This document shows, in pieces, positions 31,943 through 41,234 of a stretch of DNA of 64,000 nucleotides. The stretch covers positions 1 through 64,000 of the forward strand of contig NZ_CADFGE010000010.1 in NCBI RefSeq assembly GCF_902833645.1, given 5' to 3'. Positions within the stretch are counted from its first letter, which is position 1. Each line of letters opens with the position of its first letter. Source of the DNA: Paraburkholderia fungorum. Lineage in GTDB: Bacteria; Pseudomonadota; Gammaproteobacteria; Burkholderiales; Burkholderiaceae. The notes under the pieces are model-generated. The model was not told where the DNA came from. It made no database searches and saw nothing but the letters and a program-made list of their open reading frames with translations. Made by a program: the position numbers and the translations under genes.

Positions 31943-33481
31943 ATGAAATCCCTTTCCCTGTCCGCGCCCGCGCTTTCGAGCCGGGCCGCTGTCGCCGCCG
32001 CGGTGACAGCGTTCGCCCTCACGGGGTGCGCGAACTACTTCGGCATGAAGAGCGACAAGCAGATCTCGTCGCCGGCTCAGTATGAGTCCGCCCAGAGTCT
32101 GCCCGGCCAGGGCGGCCAGTGGCCGTCGCTCGACTGGGCCAACCAGTTCGGCGACCCGCAGCTGCCCAAACTGATCGCGGAAGCGCTGGAAGGCAGCCCC
32201 TCGATCGCGCAGGCGCAGGCTCGCCTCGCCAAGGCTTCGTCGTACATTGAAAGCTCGCGCTCGGCGCTGTACCCGAAGGTCAACGGCAGCTATTCGTGGA
32301 CTCGCGAACTGTTCTCGGGCAACGCGCTCTACCCGCCTCCGTACGGCGGCACCTGGTATAGCGAGAACAACGTGCTGGCGAGCGCGTCGTGGGATCTGGA
32401 CCTGTGGGGCAAGAACCGCCAGCGTCTGGGCCAGGCCGTGTCGCAGGAAAAGGCCGCGCAAGCCGATATGCAGCAGGCGCGCGTAACGCTCGCCGCCTCC
32501 GTCGCGAGCACCTATAACCAGCTTGCCCAGTTGTACGCGTTCCGCGACATCGCCGCTCGCGAAATCGCCAACCGGCAGGATATCGGCCGCATCACCAACG
32601 GCCGCGTCAGCGCCGGCCTCGACACCAATGTCGAACGGCAAACCGCGAACGGCAACATTGCGACCAGTCAGGCGAATTTGACCGACCTCGACGGTCAGAT
32701 CACGGTGGTGCGCTATCAGTTGGGCGCGCTGCTCGGCAAGGGCCCGGACCGCGGCCTGCAGATCGCCAAACCGGTGCTGACCACCGGCGGCACGGTCGCG
32801 CTGCCTGACAACCTGCCGGCCGACCTCGTGGCGCGCCGCGCGGACATCGTCGCCGCGCGCTGGCAGGTGGAAGCCGCGATGCACGACGTGAAGGAAGCAA
32901 AAGCCGAATTCTTCCCGGACATCAACCTCGCCGCCGGCGTGGGTTTCGACGCGTTCGGCTGGGGTCGCTTCCTTAAGTCGGGCAGCCGCCAGATGCAATT
33001 AGGCCCGGCGATTCACCTGCCGATCTTCGACGCCGGCGCGCTGCGTTCGCAGTTGAAGGGCCGCTACGCCGACTTCGACCTGGACGTGGCGAACTACAAC
33101 CAGACGCTGATCAGTGCCCTGTCGGATGTCGCGACGCAAGTGTCGTCGATCCGTTCGATCGACCAGCAGTCGGGCGATGCCCAGCGCGCGCTCGACGCGT
33201 CGACCAAGGCCTATCAGTTGGCAGTGATCCGCTACAAGGCAGGTTTGTCGCCGCAGTTGCAGGTGCTGACCGCCGACCAGAACCGTTTGAGCGCCGAACA
33301 GACAGTGACGGGCCTGAAGATGCGCCGCCGCGATATGCAGATCAGCCTCATCAAGGCGCTCGGCGGCGGGTTCGACGCAACGCAGACCGGCCTCGTGGTG
33401 CCGACCGATGCTCCGGCATCGGCCGCCGCGGCACCGGCCGCCGCGGCATCATCCGCCGCCACGACCGCAGCTGCAAACTGA
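31943..33481 (+). CDS. Outer-membrane efflux lipoprotein (OprM/NodT family)
   Basis: This is the outer-membrane channel of the tripartite pump. The N-terminal lipoprotein signal ends FALTGC (Cys29 from this start), followed by the OEP family pattern of two repeated helical/beta units (LPKLIAEALEGSPSIAQAQARL; ASASWDLDLWGKNRQ; NLPADLVARRADIVAARWQ; IFDAGALRSQLKGR). The C-terminus is an Ala/Pro-rich tail. In-frame ATGs at 31859, 31931 and 31943 are possible; 31943 gives a standard signal peptide and avoids overlap with marR. It is followed by emrA (76 bp) and emrB. Confidence 0.92.
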   Translation: MKSLSLSAPALSSRAAVAAAVTAFALTGCANYFGMKSDKQISSPAQYESAQSLPGQGGQWPSLDWANQFGDPQLPKLIAEALEGSPSIAQAQARLAKASSYIESSRSALYPKVNGSYSWTRELFSGNALYPPPYGGTWYSENNVLASASWDLDLWGKNRQRLGQAVSQEKAAQADMQQARVTLAASVASTYNQLAQLYAFRDIAAREIANRQDIGRITNGRVSAGLDTNVERQTANGNIATSQANLTDLDGQITVVRYQLGALLGKGPDRGLQIAKPVLTTGGTVALPDNLPADLVARRADIVAARWQVEAAMHDVKEAKAEFFPDINLAAGVGFDAFGWGRFLKSGSRQMQLGPAIHLPIFDAGALRSQLKGRYADFDLDVANYNQTLISALSDVATQVSSIRSIDQQSGDAQRALDASTKAYQLAVIRYKAGLSPQLQVLTADQNRLSAEQTVTGLKMRRRDMQISLIKALGGGFDATQTGLVVPTDAPASAAAAPAAAASSAATTAAAN

Positions 33482-33557
33482 AGCCGCACCGCCGCAGACC
33501 ACACCCGCACGAACATCCGAATAAACGACGACGCTTGAGAGAACCCGGAGCACATCA

Positions 33558-34832
33558 ATGAGCACCACCCAACAGCCCGCGGCTACTACCCAGCCGGCTC
33601 AATCGGCCCCGCAGCCGACACAGCAACCGGCCCAACCGCCGGCGAACAACGGCAAGCGCAAGCGCATGATGACGCTGCTCGTCATCGTGATCCTGATCGC
33701 CGCGCTCGCCTACGGCCTTTACTACTTCCTCGACGCACGCTTCCATGAAGACACCGACGACGCGTACGTGAACGGCAACGTCGTGCAGATCACGCCGCAA
33801 GTCACCGGCACGGTGATCGCGGTGAACGCGGACGACACGCAAACCGTGAAGGCCGGCGACCCGCTCGTCGTGCTCGATCCGGCCGACGCGCGCGTCGCGC
33901 TCGAACAGGCCGAAGCGAATCTCGCGCAGACAGTGCGCCAGGTGCGCGGCCTGTTCGCCGACGACAACCAGTACCAGGCGCAGGTTGCTCAACGCCAGGC
34001 CGATCTGTCGCGCGCCCAGGACGACCTGAAGCGCCGCCTGACGGTGGCGCAAACCGGCGCTGTGTCGGCGGAAGAAATCTCGCACGCCCGCGACGCCGTG
34101 AAGAGCGCGCAAGCCGCCGTCGATGCCGCCGAGCAGCAACTGGCATCGAACCGCGCGCTCACCGCCAACACCACGATCGCCAATCACCCGAACGTGCAGG
34201 CCGCCGCCGCGAAGGTCCGCGACGCATACCTGAACAATGCACGTAACAACCTGCCGGCGCCGGTCACCGGCTACGTCGCGAAGCGCTCGGTGCAGGTCGG
34301 CCAGCGCGTTTCGCCGGGCACCCCGCTGATGGCCATCGTGCCGTTGGGCGGCGTGTGGGTCGATGCGAACTTCAAGGAAGTGCAACTGAAGCACATGCGC
34401 ATCGGTCAGCCGGTCGAGTTGACGGCCGACGTGTACGGTTCGTCCGTGGTGTACCACGGCAAGGTGGTCGGCTTCTCGGCGGGCACCGGTTCGGCGTTCT
34501 CGCTGCTGCCCGCGCAGAACGCAACCGGCAACTGGATCAAGGTGGTGCAGCGTCTGCCGGTGCGGATCGCGCTCGATCCGCAGGAACTTGAAAAGCATCC
34601 GCTGCGTATCGGACTGTCAATGCAAGCCGACGTGAGCATCAAGGACGACCAGGGCGGCCAGCTCGGCCAGGCGCCAAACACGGTCTATCAGACCAATGTG
34701 TTCGACAAGTACGGCGACCAGGCTGACGCTGAAATCGCCCGCATCATTGCGGAAAACGCAGGTCCGAACGGCGGCTCGCAAAAATCGCTTCAAAGCAGCG
34801 GAGCCACCCGGCCCGCTGCGAAGATGATGTAA
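33558..34832 (+). CDS. emrA: EmrA-type periplasmic adaptor (HlyD family)
   Basis: This membrane-fusion protein joins the EmrB transporter to the outer-membrane channel. The 424-residue protein has a Gln/Pro-rich cytoplasmic N-terminus (1-35), one membrane helix (MMTLLVIVILIAALAYGLYYF), a biotinyl-lipoyl-like half (TDDAYVNGNVVQITPQVTGTV, 66-86) and a long helical hairpin (about 105-200). The second lipoyl half contains PVTGYVAKRSVQVGQRVSPGTPL, followed by the beta-barrel domain VWVDANFKEVQL. The C-terminal 60 residues extend beyond the usual end and look disordered. It lies 30 bp before emrB. Confidence 0.94.
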   Translation: MSTTQQPAATTQPAQSAPQPTQQPAQPPANNGKRKRMMTLLVIVILIAALAYGLYYFLDARFHEDTDDAYVNGNVVQITPQVTGTVIAVNADDTQTVKAGDPLVVLDPADARVALEQAEANLAQTVRQVRGLFADDNQYQAQVAQRQADLSRAQDDLKRRLTVAQTGAVSAEEISHARDAVKSAQAAVDAAEQQLASNRALTANTTIANHPNVQAAAAKVRDAYLNNARNNLPAPVTGYVAKRSVQVGQRVSPGTPLMAIVPLGGVWVDANFKEVQLKHMRIGQPVELTADVYGSSVVYHGKVVGFSAGTGSAFSLLPAQNATGNWIKVVQRLPVRIALDPQELEKHPLRIGLSMQADVSIKDDQGGQLGQAPNTVYQTNVFDKYGDQADAEIARIIAENAGPNGGSQKSLQSSGATRPAAKMM

Positions 34833-34862
34833 GCGGCGCGACGATTCCTAGAAGGCTTTTTA

Positions 34863-36425
34863 ATGGCTCAGGCTCAGGCGCAAGTCCCTCATCCGCCGCT
34901 CGAGGGCGCGCAACTGGTGATCGGCACCATCGCGGTGTCGCTCGCCGTGTTCATGAACGTGCTCGACACGTCGATTGCGAACGTGTCGATCCCCTCCATT
35001 TCGGGCGACCTCGGTGTGTCGTCCGACCAGGGGACATGGGTGATCACGTCGTTCGCGGTGGCGAACGCGATTTCCGTGCCGCTGACCGGCTGGCTCACCG
35101 ACCGTATCGGCCAGGTGCGCCTGTTCATGGCGTCGATCATTCTGTTCGTGATCTCGTCATGGATGTGCGGCCTCGCGCCCACCCTGCCGTTCCTGCTGGC
35201 CTCGCGCGTGCTGCAAGGCGCCGTGGCCGGCCCGATGATTCCGCTGTCGCAAACGCTGCTGCTCGCCAGCTATCCACGCGCCAAGGCGCCGATGGCGCTG
35301 TCGATGTGGGCCATGACCACGCTGATCGCGCCGGTGGCCGGGCCGATTCTCGGCGGCTGGATCTCGGACAATATCTCGTGGCCGTGGATTTTTTACGTCA
35401 ATATTCCTGTCGGCGCGATTGCCGCCGTCGCGACGTGGACGATCTTCCGCAACCGCGATTCAGTCGTCAAAAAGGCGCCGATCGACGGCGTCGGTCTCGG
35501 CCTGCTGATCCTCTGGGTCGGCTCGTTGCAGATCATGCTCGACAAGGGCAAGGACCTCGACTGGTTCTCGTCGACCACGATCGTCGTGCTGGCGCTGGTT
35601 GCGGTGATCGCTCTCGCCTTCTTCATTGTGTGGGAATTGACGGCCGAGCATCCGGTGGTCGATCTGTCGCTCTTCAGCCGGCGCAATTTCACGAGTGGCA
35701 CGGTTGCGTTGTCGATTGGCTACGGGCTCTACTTCGGCAACCTCGTGTTGCTGCCGTTGTGGCTGCAAACCAATATCGGCTACACCGCCACCGAAGCGGG
35801 CCTCGTGATGGCGCCGGTCGGCCTGTTCGCCGTGCTGCTGTCGCCGATCACCGGCAAGGTGTTGCCGCGTACCGATCCGCGCTATATCGCGACCTTGTCG
35901 TTTCTGGTGTTTGCGCTGTGCTTCTGGATGCGCTCACGTTATACGACCGGCGTCGATACGTATTCGCTTCTGTTGCCGACTCTGATTCAGGGGATCGGCA
36001 TGGCCGGGTTCTTCATCCCGCTCGTGTCTATCACGTTGTCGGGCTTGCCGGGCAACCGGATTCCGGCGGCCTCGGGCTTGTCGAATTTCGTGCGGATCAT
36101 GTGCGGCGGTATCGGCACGTCGATTTTCCAGACCGCGTGGGATCACCGCACCATCATGCATCACGCGCAACTGGCCGAGCAGGCCAGCGTGTACAACCCG
36201 GTGTTCGATCAGTCGATCCGGCAGATGGGCGCGGCGGGCTTCAGTCAGCCGCAGGCGTATGGTCTGTTCAATACGATGGCCACGCAGCAGGCCGCACAGT
36301 TGGGCGTGAATGATCTGTTCTTCGTGTCGGCGGGGATTTTCGTCGCGCTGATCGCGCTGATCTGGATGGCCAGGCCGGAACGCGCCGGCGGCGATGCGGG
36401 TGCTGCGGCAGCGGCGGCGCATTGA
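34863..36425 (+). CDS. emrB: EmrB/QacA-type MFS drug:H+ antiporter (DHA2)
   Basis: This 520-residue proton-driven exporter has about 14 membrane segments. DHA2 landmarks are the motif D1 region LDTSIANVSIPSISGDLGVS (35-54), motif A GWLTDRIGQVRLF, the motif C-like region APVAGPILGGWISDNISWPWIFYVNIP (150-180) and a conserved C-terminal half with SGLSNFVRIMCGGIGTSIFQ. Together with the MarR regulator, OprM-like lipoprotein and EmrA it forms an EmrCAB-type efflux operon. Substrates are probably hydrophobic weak acids or antibiotics by analogy; sequence alone does not define them. A strong terminator follows at 36465. Confidence 0.95.
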   Translation: MAQAQAQVPHPPLEGAQLVIGTIAVSLAVFMNVLDTSIANVSIPSISGDLGVSSDQGTWVITSFAVANAISVPLTGWLTDRIGQVRLFMASIILFVISSWMCGLAPTLPFLLASRVLQGAVAGPMIPLSQTLLLASYPRAKAPMALSMWAMTTLIAPVAGPILGGWISDNISWPWIFYVNIPVGAIAAVATWTIFRNRDSVVKKAPIDGVGLGLLILWVGSLQIMLDKGKDLDWFSSTTIVVLALVAVIALAFFIVWELTAEHPVVDLSLFSRRNFTSGTVALSIGYGLYFGNLVLLPLWLQTNIGYTATEAGLVMAPVGLFAVLLSPITGKVLPRTDPRYIATLSFLVFALCFWMRSRYTTGVDTYSLLLPTLIQGIGMAGFFIPLVSITLSGLPGNRIPAASGLSNFVRIMCGGIGTSIFQTAWDHRTIMHHAQLAEQASVYNPVFDQSIRQMGAAGFSQPQAYGLFNTMATQQAAQLGVNDLFFVSAGIFVALIALIWMARPERAGGDAGAAAAAAH

Positions 36426-36464
36426 GGGTTTAGCGTCTTTCGTCTGTAGCAACCGATGATGTGA

Positions 36465-36502
36465 AAAAAGGCGGGACCACTGGGCAGCGGTCCCGCCTTT
36501 TT
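36465..36502. terminator. Bidirectional terminator shared by emrB and truB
   Basis: The 14-base arms AAAAAGGCGGGACC and GGTCCCGCCTTTTT enclose a 10-base loop, with T-runs on both strands. It lies 40 bp after the emrB stop and 47 bp after the truB stop on the other strand. Confidence 0.88.
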
Positions 36503-36548
36503 GTTTGCCAGGTTCGTCTCTTCGCAGGCCAATTGGCGAGCTAACGGG

Positions 36549-37484
36549 CTAGCTCTCCGTGGTGACGACGAGCCGCTCGGGCGCCAATACGCCCTCGCCT
36601 TGCTTCGCGACGCCTAGCAGGCGGCCTTCTTCTGCATAGACGCGTACACGTGGCGCGTTCACAGCCTCGCCGGTAATGGTCAACTCGGAGAGCTTCAGAC
36701 GCTGACCGTGCAGGAAACGGCGGGTTGCATCCTCGTTCAGGGTGACGGGCGGGAACGTGGACAACAATGCATCGACGGGCTGCAGCCACGCATCACGCTC
36801 GCTCTCCGTCGCGTCGGACAATGCGTCGAGCGTCACCGAATTCTCCAGCGTCAGTGCGCCGACGCCGGTACGCCGCAGTGCGACCAGATGCGCACCACAA
36901 CCGAGCGCCTCACCGATATCCTCGGCAAGCGTGCGAACATACGTGCCCTTACTGCACGTCACGCGAAACGTCACGTCGGGCAAAGTACACGCCAGCATGT
37001 CGAGCGCGTGAATCGTCACCTGACGCCCTTCCCGCTCGACCGTCTGACCGGCGCGCGCGTATTCGTACAGCGGCTTGCCGTCGCGCTTGAGCGCCGAATA
37101 CATCGGCGGGACCTGAACGATGTCGCCGAGAAATTTTTGCATCGCCACCTGGACCGTCGCCTGATCGCAGGTCACGTCGCGCGTGTCGATCGGCTCGCCT
37201 TCGGCGTCGCCCGTGGTCGTGCGGATACCGAGGCGCATGGTCGCCTCATAAGTCTTGTCGGCTTCGAGCAGATCTTGCGAAAACTTGGTGGCTTCGCCGA
37301 AGCACAGCGGCAAAAGACCCGTGGCAAGTGGATCAAGCGTGCCAGTGTGGCCCGCCTTTTTGGCCAGATAAAGACGCTTCGCGCGAATCAGCGCGTCGTT
37401 GCTCGACAGGCCGAGCGGCTTGTCGAGCAGCAGCACGCCGTCGAGCGCGCGACGCGGCACGCGGGGGCGTTGAGGTGCGGTCAT
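36549..37484 (-). CDS. truB: tRNA pseudouridine-55 synthase TruB
   Basis: This 311-residue enzyme makes pseudouridine 55 in the T-loop of tRNAs. The catalytic Asp51 lies in GHTGTLDPLATG. Other family motifs are GVLLLDKPLGLSSNDAL (16-32), the PPMYSALKRDGKPLYEYAR region and the SKGTYVRTLAEDIGEALG stretch. The C-terminal TruB domain, including RFLHGQRL, is present. It lies about 90 bp after rbfA and is last in the infB-side cluster. Confidence 0.97.
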   Translation of the reverse strand: MTAPQRPRVPRRALDGVLLLDKPLGLSSNDALIRAKRLYLAKKAGHTGTLDPLATGLLPLCFGEATKFSQDLLEADKTYEATMRLGIRTTTGDAEGEPIDTRDVTCDQATVQVAMQKFLGDIVQVPPMYSALKRDGKPLYEYARAGQTVEREGRQVTIHALDMLACTLPDVTFRVTCSKGTYVRTLAEDIGEALGCGAHLVALRRTGVGALTLENSVTLDALSDATESERDAWLQPVDALLSTFPPVTLNEDATRRFLHGQRLKLSELTITGEAVNAPRVRVYAEEGRLLGVAKQGEGVLAPERLVVTTES

Positions 37485-37570
37485 GTCAGAAAGACAGGGT
37501 CTTCGAAGTGTACGGAAACAGCGCTAAACAAGCAGCGGCTGAGGTATTGCAACTGAAGCACTGCAACGGC

Positions 37571-37936
37571 TCAGTCTTCTTTCGCGCGATTGGCGTTCGC
37601 CTCGTCGATCAGACGGGACATTTCAACGGCCCGTTCGATCGTCTGATCGTAATGGAAATGCAGCGTCGGCACGGTATGAATGTGCAGGCGCTTGAACAGC
37701 TGATTGTGCAGATGGCCGGCCGCGTGCTGGAGCGCTTCGAGCGTTTGTTGCGGGTCGCCGGTCAGCGTCGTGAAATAGACCTTCGCGTGCGCGTAGTCGG
37801 GCGTCAGCTCAACGCTTTGAATCGTGACGAGGCCGATGCGCGGATCCTTGACCTCGCGCAGCAACTCGGACAGGTCGCGCTGGATCTGATCGGCGATCTG
37901 CACGTTGCGATTGGGAGAAGAACGTTTTTTAGGCAT
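37571..37936 (-). CDS. rbfA: 30S ribosome-binding factor RbfA
   Basis: This 121-residue protein is needed for late 16S rRNA 5'-end maturation. The KH-like fold is seen in RNVQIADQIQRDLSELLREVKDPRIGLVTI (10-39), VELTPDYAHAKVYFT and the closing RLHIHTVPTLHFHYDQTIERAVEMSRLI (83-110). The ATG at 37936 gives the normal family length; a further upstream start at 37966 lacks a Shine-Dalgarno. It is separated from infB by a strong hairpin at 38106-38145, so it may be partly uncoupled from infB transcription. Confidence 0.94.
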   Translation of the reverse strand: MPKKRSSPNRNVQIADQIQRDLSELLREVKDPRIGLVTIQSVELTPDYAHAKVYFTTLTGDPQQTLEALQHAAGHLHNQLFKRLHIHTVPTLHFHYDQTIERAVEMSRLIDEANANRAKED

Positions 37937-38105
37937 GGTGTTTGTGATCCGTTCAGACGGATGCAAAAAAGTTGTTCGTGCGCGCCGTGGCGGCTGTTGC
38001 CAGGCTTGTTGCCAGGCTTGTTACCCGGCGACGGCGAAGCGGCGTGATAGCGGCGGCAAACCACCCTGGTAGCGCGTTACGCGACAAAATGCGCGGGCCC
38101 AAAAA

Positions 38106-38145
38106 CAACGGGCGGAGCGGGCGCTTAAGCCCGCTCCGCCCGTTG
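38106..38145 (-). terminator. Strong terminator-like hairpin between infB and rbfA
   Basis: The 17-base perfect arms CAACGGGCGGAGCGGGC and GCCCGCTCCGCCCGTTG have a 6-base loop. On the minus strand they are followed directly by TTTTT. It starts 18 bp after the infB stop and has the form of an efficient intrinsic terminator. Confidence 0.85.
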
Positions 38146-38162
38146 AGCCAATGCCGCGTGAA

Positions 38163-41141
38163 TTACAGCGTACGCGCGACTTCGGTAACCTCGAAGACTT
38201 CGAACTGATCGCCTTCGACGATATCGTTGAAGTTCTTGATCGACATACCGCACTCGAAGCCCTGACGGACTTCCTTGACGTCGTCCTTGAAGCGCTTGAG
38301 CGAATCGAGCTCGCCCGTGAAGATGACGACGTTGTTGCGCAGCACGCGCACCGACGAGGAACGCTTGACGAAACCGTCCGTGACCATACAGCCGGCCACC
38401 GCGCCGATCTTCGGTACCTTGAAGACTTGGCGCACTTCGACCGTACCCGTCACGATTTCGCGCTTCTCAGGTGCCAGCATGCCCGACATCGCGGCCTTCA
38501 CTTCATCTACTGCGTCATAGATGATGTTGTAGTAGCGAATATCGACGCCGTTGGCTTCCGCCAGCTTGCGCGCCTGTGCATCCGCACGTGTGTTGAAGCC
38601 GATGATGACCGCCTTCGAAGCCGTAGCCAGGTTGACGTCCGACTCGCTGATGCCACCCACGGCACCGTGCACGATCTGCACGCGGACTTCGTCGGTCGAC
38701 AGCTTGAGCAGCGACTGCACCAGCGCTTCCTGCGAACCTTGCACGTCGGCCTTGACGATGAGCGGCATGTACGCCACTTCGCCTTCGCCCATCTGTTCCA
38801 GCATGTTCTCGAGCTTCGCGGCCTGTTGCTTGGCCAGCTTGACGTCGCGGAACTTGCCTTGACGGAACAACGCGACTTCACGCGCCTTGCGGTCGTCCGG
38901 CATGACGATCATTTCTTCGCCAGCTTGCGGGACTTCCGACAGACCCTGAATCTCAACCGGGATCGACGGGCCTGCCGACTTGGTCGGCTTGCCGGTTTCG
39001 TCGAGCATGGCTCGCACGCGCCCGTAAGCGCTACCTGCCAGCACCACGTCACCACGGTTCAGCGTACCCGACTGGACCAGGATCGTTGCGACCGGCCCCT
39101 TACCCTTATCGAGCTTCGCTTCAATGACGAGACCCTTGGCCGGCGCTTCGACCGGTGCCTTCAGTTCCAGCACTTCGGCTTGCAGCAACACGTTTTCCAG
39201 CAGTTCGTCGATACCCGTACCGGTTTTCGCCGACACCGACACGAACGGCGAATCGCCACCGTATTCTTCCGGCACGACGCCTTCGGCGACGAGTTCCTGC
39301 TTGACGCGCTCAGGATTCGCATCCGGCTTGTCGATCTTGTTGATCGCGACGACGAGCGGCACGCCGCCAGCCTTCGCGTGGGCGATCGCTTCCTTGGTTT
39401 GCGGCATCACGCCGTCGTCGGCTGCGACCACCAGAATCACGATGTCGGTTGCCTTCGCACCGCGAGCACGCATGGCCGTAAATGCCTCGTGGCCCGGCGT
39501 ATCGAGGAACGTGATAACGCCGCGCGGCGTTTCGACGTGATAGGCGCCGATGTGCTGCGTAATCCCGCCCGCTTCACCCGCGGCCACCTTGGCGCGGCGG
39601 ATGTAGTCGAGCAGCGAGGTCTTGCCGTGGTCGACGTGACCCATGACCGTGACGACCGGCGGACGCGGGAGCGCTTCCGCGTCCGTGATTTCGCCTTCGA
39701 CCAGCATGGCTTCCGGATCGTCCAGTTTGGCCGCAACCGCGTGGTGGCCCAGTTCCTCGACGATGATCATCGCCGTTTCCTGGTCCAGCATCTGGTTGAT
39801 CGTGACCATCTGGCCAAGCTTCATCATCGACTTGATGACTTCCGATGCCTTCACTGCCATCTTGTGCGCCAGATCGGCGACCGTGATGGTTTCCGGCACG
39901 TGCACTTCGCGCACGATCGGTTCGGTCGGCGCCTGGAATGTGGTGTTCTGATCCTGATGCTTGCCGCGACCCTTCGGGCCACCGCGCCAGCCACGATCGA
40001 CACCGCCGCTCGTATCGCCACGCGTCTTGATACCGCGGCGCTTCGCTGCGTCGTCCTGCCAGCCGCCCTTGCCACCGCCCGGCTTCTTCTTGTCGCCAGC
40101 CGACGGCGTGGTCGTTGCAGCCGGAGCCGCTGCAGTAGCCGGCTTCCTAGCTGCCGGACGCGCCGGTGCTTCACCCGCCGGACGTGCCGGCTTGTGCAGC
40201 GTGCCCTTGGCTTCCGCGGCCTTGGCCGGCTCGGCGGGCTTCGGTGCCGGTTCCGGCGCCTTGACCTGCGCCTTGCGCGGCGTGTTCATCATTTCGCGAA
40301 TGGCTCGCGCTTCGGCTTCCGCCGCTGCCCGGCGCTTGCTGACTTCTTCCTGCTCGGCGCGCGTTTTCTCGGCGGCCTGACGCGCTGCGTCTTCCGCTTT
40401 CTTCGCCGCTTCGCGTTGCGCCGCGCGTTCTGCCGCAGCGCGCTCGTCGTCCTGCTCGCTTTCCTTGGCAACCGCCGGTTCCGCAGCCTTGGCCGCGACC
40501 GGTTCAGCCTTCGCGGCAGCTGCCGGCTGGGCAACCTGCGCCGACTTCGCCGTCTGAGCCTGCTCACGAGCCGCAGCTTCGGCCGCAGCCGCAGCTGCAG
40601 CGCGCTTCTTCGCCGCTTCTTCTTCCGCACGACGGCGCTCGGCTTCAGCCGCCTGCTCGCGCGCCTGACGTTCAGCTTCTTCGCGCTCGAGTTGTTCCTG
40701 ACGCGCCTTCAACTCCTGAGCCTGCTTTTCGAGCAGCTCGGCTTCGTGACGAGCTTCCTCTTCACGGCGCTGGAGTTCGAGATCGTCGACGTCGGCCTCG
40801 GCCACATGATTCGATGCATCGCCGCCTTCAGCGGCGGATTCGTCCCTGCGGACGAAAGTGCGCTTCTTACGCACCTCGACCTGAATGGTGCGAGCTTTGC
40901 CCGTCGCGTCGGATTGCTTGATCTCCGACGTATGCCGCTTCGTCAGCGTGATCTTGCGCTTGTCTGCATCAGTCGAGCCGTGAGACTTGCGCAAGTGGTC
41001 GAGCAGACGCGCCTTGTCCGTTTCGGACAAGCTGTCGTCTTCGCTCGCTTTGGTGACGCCTGCTGCCTGCAGCTGCTCAAGGAGCACGCCTGCTGGCATT
41101 TTCAGTTCCGCGGCAAATTGGGCTACGTTGTTACTCGCCAT
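38163..41141 (-). CDS. infB: Translation initiation factor IF-2
   Basis: This GTPase places initiator tRNA on the 30S subunit. The 992-residue protein has an N-terminal IF2 domain (1-55: SNNVAQFAAELKMPAGVLLEQL) and a second IF2_N-type domain near residue 415. Between them is a long Ala/Glu/Lys/Arg-rich region (about 115-400) that includes a coiled coil and a Pro/Gly-rich linker. The GTPase domain has G1 GHVDHGKTSLLD near 500, DTPGHEAFTAMR and NKIDKPDAN. The C-terminal domains end VFEVTEVARTL. It is longer than the E. coli form because of the low-complexity linker, as is usual in Burkholderia. It follows nusA by 93 bp. Confidence 0.97.
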   Translation of the reverse strand: MASNNVAQFAAELKMPAGVLLEQLQAAGVTKASEDDSLSETDKARLLDHLRKSHGSTDADKRKITLTKRHTSEIKQSDATGKARTIQVEVRKKRTFVRRDESAAEGGDASNHVAEADVDDLELQRREEEARHEAELLEKQAQELKARQEQLEREEAERQAREQAAEAERRRAEEEAAKKRAAAAAAAEAAAREQAQTAKSAQVAQPAAAAKAEPVAAKAAEPAVAKESEQDDERAAAERAAQREAAKKAEDAARQAAEKTRAEQEEVSKRRAAAEAEARAIREMMNTPRKAQVKAPEPAPKPAEPAKAAEAKGTLHKPARPAGEAPARPAARKPATAAAPAATTTPSAGDKKKPGGGKGGWQDDAAKRRGIKTRGDTSGGVDRGWRGGPKGRGKHQDQNTTFQAPTEPIVREVHVPETITVADLAHKMAVKASEVIKSMMKLGQMVTINQMLDQETAMIIVEELGHHAVAAKLDDPEAMLVEGEITDAEALPRPPVVTVMGHVDHGKTSLLDYIRRAKVAAGEAGGITQHIGAYHVETPRGVITFLDTPGHEAFTAMRARGAKATDIVILVVAADDGVMPQTKEAIAHAKAGGVPLVVAINKIDKPDANPERVKQELVAEGVVPEEYGGDSPFVSVSAKTGTGIDELLENVLLQAEVLELKAPVEAPAKGLVIEAKLDKGKGPVATILVQSGTLNRGDVVLAGSAYGRVRAMLDETGKPTKSAGPSIPVEIQGLSEVPQAGEEMIVMPDDRKAREVALFRQGKFRDVKLAKQQAAKLENMLEQMGEGEVAYMPLIVKADVQGSQEALVQSLLKLSTDEVRVQIVHGAVGGISESDVNLATASKAVIIGFNTRADAQARKLAEANGVDIRYYNIIYDAVDEVKAAMSGMLAPEKREIVTGTVEVRQVFKVPKIGAVAGCMVTDGFVKRSSSVRVLRNNVVIFTGELDSLKRFKDDVKEVRQGFECGMSIKNFNDIVEGDQFEVFEVTEVARTL

Positions 41142-41234
41142 TCATTCCTCTTAATGCAAGGACCGATTCCTTGCGGTTAGCATCTTGTCATGCGGCCTGA
41201 CGGCCGCTTCAATTTAGTGCGCCATGGTCATTTC

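Noticed and set aside
38151..41180. Very long plus-strand open frame (about 1000 codons) opposite infB
   Set aside because: It is the antisense of infB, with Arg/His/Leu-rich sequence and no domain. Long antisense frames are expected at this GC content. The same holds for long frames opposite odhA, typA, recB and lpd.
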